64,000 nt of DNA from Chloroflexota bacterium (GTDB lineage: Bacteria; Chloroflexota; UBA6077; JACCZL01). The DNA is taken from contig JADZEM010000174.1 in assembly GCA_020850535.1 (NCBI GenBank), positions 18,152 through 82,151 on the forward strand, given 5' to 3'. Shown here in pieces: positions 62,370-64,000 of this stretch. The translations under genes and the position numbers were made by a program. Numbering within the stretch: position 1 is the first letter of the stretch; every line of letters starts with the position of its first letter. A model generated the notes under the pieces. The model made no database searches, was not told the DNA's origin, and saw only the letters and a list, made by a program, of their open reading frames with translations.

Positions 62370-62984
62370 CTAGATCTGCACCGAGGGGATCTCGATCAGC
62401 TCGTAGGCCAGGCCGATCTCCATCCGGTGGATGCCCGATACCAGCCCGTCCAGCGCGAACTGCCCGAGATCGTCAACCTCGGTCTCGAGGCGGCCGGATG
62501 GGCCTTCAGCGATGACCCAGGCCCGCGTCAGGTCCGGCTCGCTGGCCGTGACCTGCCCGAGCATCCGCAGGCGGCCAGCGATGGTGCTGTGACCCACCTC
62601 AAGATCGATCTCGACACCGCCCGCCTGATACATGAGGCGCGGATGCTCGATCGCGACGGCACGAGCGCCGGCGACGCGCGGCTGCAGCCGATTGTCGTAG
62701 ACCAACGCCGCGACCAGCCGCCGCCAGATTGACGGGCGCGGCGCCTCTTTTCCCACGACCTGACCGGCAATCCGGACCGCGCGGTTCACTACCCAGCTTG
62801 GCGGCTCGTCATCCGCAGACGCCATCAACCAGTCCGCGACGTCGTTCGCCTCGTCGTCGGTCAGGTTGCCGTCTGCCAGGTCGATCAGGATGCGCGGCAT
62901 GCCAAGCTGATCGTCCAGACGCTCGTCTTCGAGATCGATCAACTGCTCGTTCATGTTGTTGTCGGTGCCCTTGTCGGTGCCCAT
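62370..62984 (-). CDS. Probable sigma-factor partner protein (anti-sigma-like, no zinc finger)
   Basis: A 204-residue soluble protein. The N-terminal third is acidic and helical (LADGNLTDDEANDVADWLMA), a middle stretch with PSIWRRLVAALVYDNRLQPRV follows, and the C-terminal half is a beta-rich domain ending MEIGLAYELIEIPSVQI (outlined). The last part resembles the small beta-domain proteins that accompany ECF sigma factors and CHAT/S8 peptidase genes in soil bacteria. There is no CxxC zinc-binding motif. ATG 62984 is nine bases after GGAGGAG. Whether it inhibits or activates the sigma factor is unknown. Confidence 0.7.
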   Translation of the reverse strand: MGTDKGTDNNMNEQLIDLEDERLDDQLGMPRILIDLADGNLTDDEANDVADWLMASADDEPPSWVVNRAVRIAGQVVGKEAPRPSIWRRLVAALVYDNRLQPRVAGARAVAIEHPRLMYQAGGVEIDLEVGHSTIAGRLRMLGQVTASEPDLTRAWVIAEGPSGRLETEVDDLGQFALDGLVSGIHRMEIGLAYELIEIPSVQI

Positions 62985-63014
62985 GCGCGATGTCTCCTCC
63001 GCTCCGATCTCCAC

Positions 63015-63579
63015 GTTGCCTAGCGGCCGTTGCGGGCGAGCCTTCTCAGAACAGGCTTTCGGCCATGCCCTGCGACTTTTTCATGGGGCAACTCCGCTGT
63101 CGCGACCCCCACGCGACGCCCGAACAGCCCCCGGCCTCCGGCCTCCCAACACCTTTCGGCGATGATCGCGTCCGCAGAGCGCCATCTCTGAACATCAGAA
63201 CGATGGCGCGGCTGAAAACGTGCTTCGCTCGCGATCGGGCGGGATGGTTCTCCTTTGTTGAGCGTTCGGGCGCGACCCGAACGCCTGTCTGTCAGCCTTC
63301 CTCGGCCCCTGTACCTACCGATGTCAGACCTGTTCCCCGGCGATACTCTTCCGTCACAAGCACATGGGCGCCGTAACAGTATCGTCAGGCCTGGCCCATC
63401 GCAAAAACCAGCGATACGCCGAAGCGGGTTCCCCACCCTCCCCGGCATGTCGCTCCCCAGACGCTGATCCGTCCCCACATCGCGATCGACGCGCTGCACG
63501 AACTTCAGCAATGCTGGAACCATGCCTTCTCCTGCCTCAGCATCAGAGAAGACGTCAGCCATCGCCCTGGCGGTCACCG
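63015..63579. other. Intergenic or small-gene region, 565 bases
   Basis: No firm gene. A minus-strand frame with AGGAGAAGG before an ATG at 63523 reads MVPALLKFVQRVDRDV, then loses coding character. A hairpin CGTTCGGG/CCCGAACG lies at 63263-63283. A short or decayed gene between the repeat protein and the sigma partner is possible. Confidence 0.4.
63263..63283. terminator. Hairpin, 8-bp stem
   Basis: CGTTCGGG pairs with CCCGAACG across CGCGA. It lies downstream of the repeat protein on the minus strand but has no T-tract, so its role is uncertain. Confidence 0.35.
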
Positions 63580-64000
63580 TCAGGACCAGCGCTCGTACTC
63601 ACCCTGGTCGGCCGGCACGACTGGGCTGGCGTATCCGCCACCGTCGCCACGGACCGGCTCCAGAGCATCACTCGGCTGCGCGTACCCACCGCCATCGCCA
63701 CGGGTCGGGATGGTGTAGCCACCACCGTCGCCACGGGTCGGGATCGTGTACCCGCCACCGTCACCACGGGTCGGGATGCTGTAACCGCCACCGTCACCAC
63801 GGGTCGGGATGCTGTAACCACCGCCGTCGCCACGGGTTGGGATGGTGTAGCCACCACCGTCGCCACGGGTCGGGATGCTGTAACCGCCACCGTCACCACG
63901 GGTCGGGATGCTGTAACCGCCACCGTCACCACGGGTCGGGATGCTGTAACCACCGCCGTCGCCACGGGTTGGGATGGTGTAGCCACCACCGTCGCCACGG
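63580..64000 (-). CDS. C-terminus of a protein with RGDGGGY[ST]IPT tandem repeats (5' partial)
   Basis: The reading frame enters from the right edge and ends at TGA 63580-63582. From 63999 to 63703 it encodes nine perfect 11-residue units, RGDGGGYTIPT or RGDGGGYSIPT, then RGDGGGYAQPSDALEPV, RGDGGGYASPVV and the terminal ADQGEYERWS. All three minus-strand frames are open because the unit is 33 bases. I chose this one because unit differences are mainly at third codon positions (Gly, Asp, Pro codons) plus Thr/Ser. RGD may be incidental. The repeats look like an exposed, flexible stalk. The main domain is outside the window. Confidence 0.7.
   Translation of the reverse strand, partial: RGDGGGYTIPTRGDGGGYSIPTRGDGGGYSIPTRGDGGGYSIPTRGDGGGYTIPTRGDGGGYSIPTRGDGGGYSIPTRGDGGGYTIPTRGDGGGYTIPTRGDGGGYAQPSDALEPVRGDGGGYASPVVPADQGEYERWS
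63703..63999 (-). repeat. 33-bp coding tandem repeats in 132-bp higher-order blocks
   Basis: Nine units of 33 bases lie head-to-tail. Read leftward from 63999 their sequence classes run A, B, C, C, A, B, C, D, E: units 1 and 5, 2 and 6, and 3 and 7 are identical, which gives a 132-base higher-order period. This points to recent unequal crossing-over. The array continues to the right edge of the window. Confidence 0.9.

Noticed and set aside
63555..63998. A long minus-strand frame with an ATG, rich in Val/Thr/Ala repeats
   Set aside because: It is a second open frame of the same 33-bp array. Differences between units fall on third positions only in the RGDGGGY frame, so this one is taken as a shadow.
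63703..63999. Possible CRISPR array (regular ~33-bp repeats)
   Set aside because: Units are contiguous with no unique spacers, and they translate into a regular 11-residue repeat.

Overview
The window is a visibly GC-rich bacterial chromosome segment, about 64 kb, with no rRNA or tRNA gene that I can see. Several things point to Chloroflexota (Thermomicrobia-like or an uncultured relative) or another high-GC non-proteobacterial lineage: many GTG starts, luciferase-like flavin oxidoreductases, family-5 peptide-binding lipoproteins with Ala/Pro-rich tethers, a MoxR/DUF58/VWA locus and abundant intergenic palindromic repeats. This assignment is an inference from style and gene content, not from a marker gene.

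Layout. (1) 1-8.2 kb: an aldehyde-oxidation region with three aldehyde dehydrogenases (one interrupted by an in-frame amber codon), a chimeric fragment fusing a peptide-binding-protein tail to an ALDH C-terminus, an MBL-fold hydrolase and an acyl-CoA dehydrogenase-like flavoprotein. (2) 8.3-17.3 kb: a five-gene minus-strand unit (Fe/haem/cobalamin-type ABC importer, luciferase-like oxidoreductase, di-haem oxidoreductase), divergent from a frameshifted molybdenum hydroxylase large subunit. Regions 1 and 2 share a 19-bp palindromic operator-like motif, consensus near CTATTCAAnnnTTGAATAG, that overlaps predicted -10 boxes at several promoters and suggests one local regulon. (3) 17.3-27.8 kb: argF with a possible attenuator leader, a two-component system, htpX, three overlapping family-2 glycosyltransferases, a predicted pseudokinase, a lone receiver protein and a secreted HExxH protein. 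(4) 27.8-34.7 kb: a sugar-acid catabolic cluster (SDR and Gfo/Idh dehydrogenases, lactonase-like propellers, enolase-superfamily dehydratase, HpcH-type aldolase), resembling a non-phosphorylative oxidative route. (5) 34.7-44.5 kb: a repeat-rich stretch with an SDR, a LOG-family protein, a free-standing tRNA-binding domain and a peptide-type ABC importer (two paralogous binding proteins, two permeases, no ATPase). (6) 44.5-57.8 kb: a tightly overlapping minus-strand locus of MoxR ATPase, DUF58, two VWA membrane proteins, a Gln-rich coiled-coil membrane protein, an ABC-2 exporter and a large exported protein. (7) 58-64 kb: an aldo/keto reductase, an FAD monooxygenase-like protein, a broken membrane protein, then an ECF sigma factor, a probable partner protein and, at the window edge, a protein ending in perfect RGDGGGY[ST]IPT repeats.

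Broken genes are frequent: five frames carry an apparent lesion, mostly a single-base change or indel. This is either genome decay or residual sequence error. At least four families of dispersed palindromic repeats fill the intergenic gaps, and one sits between the two genes of an ABC transporter.
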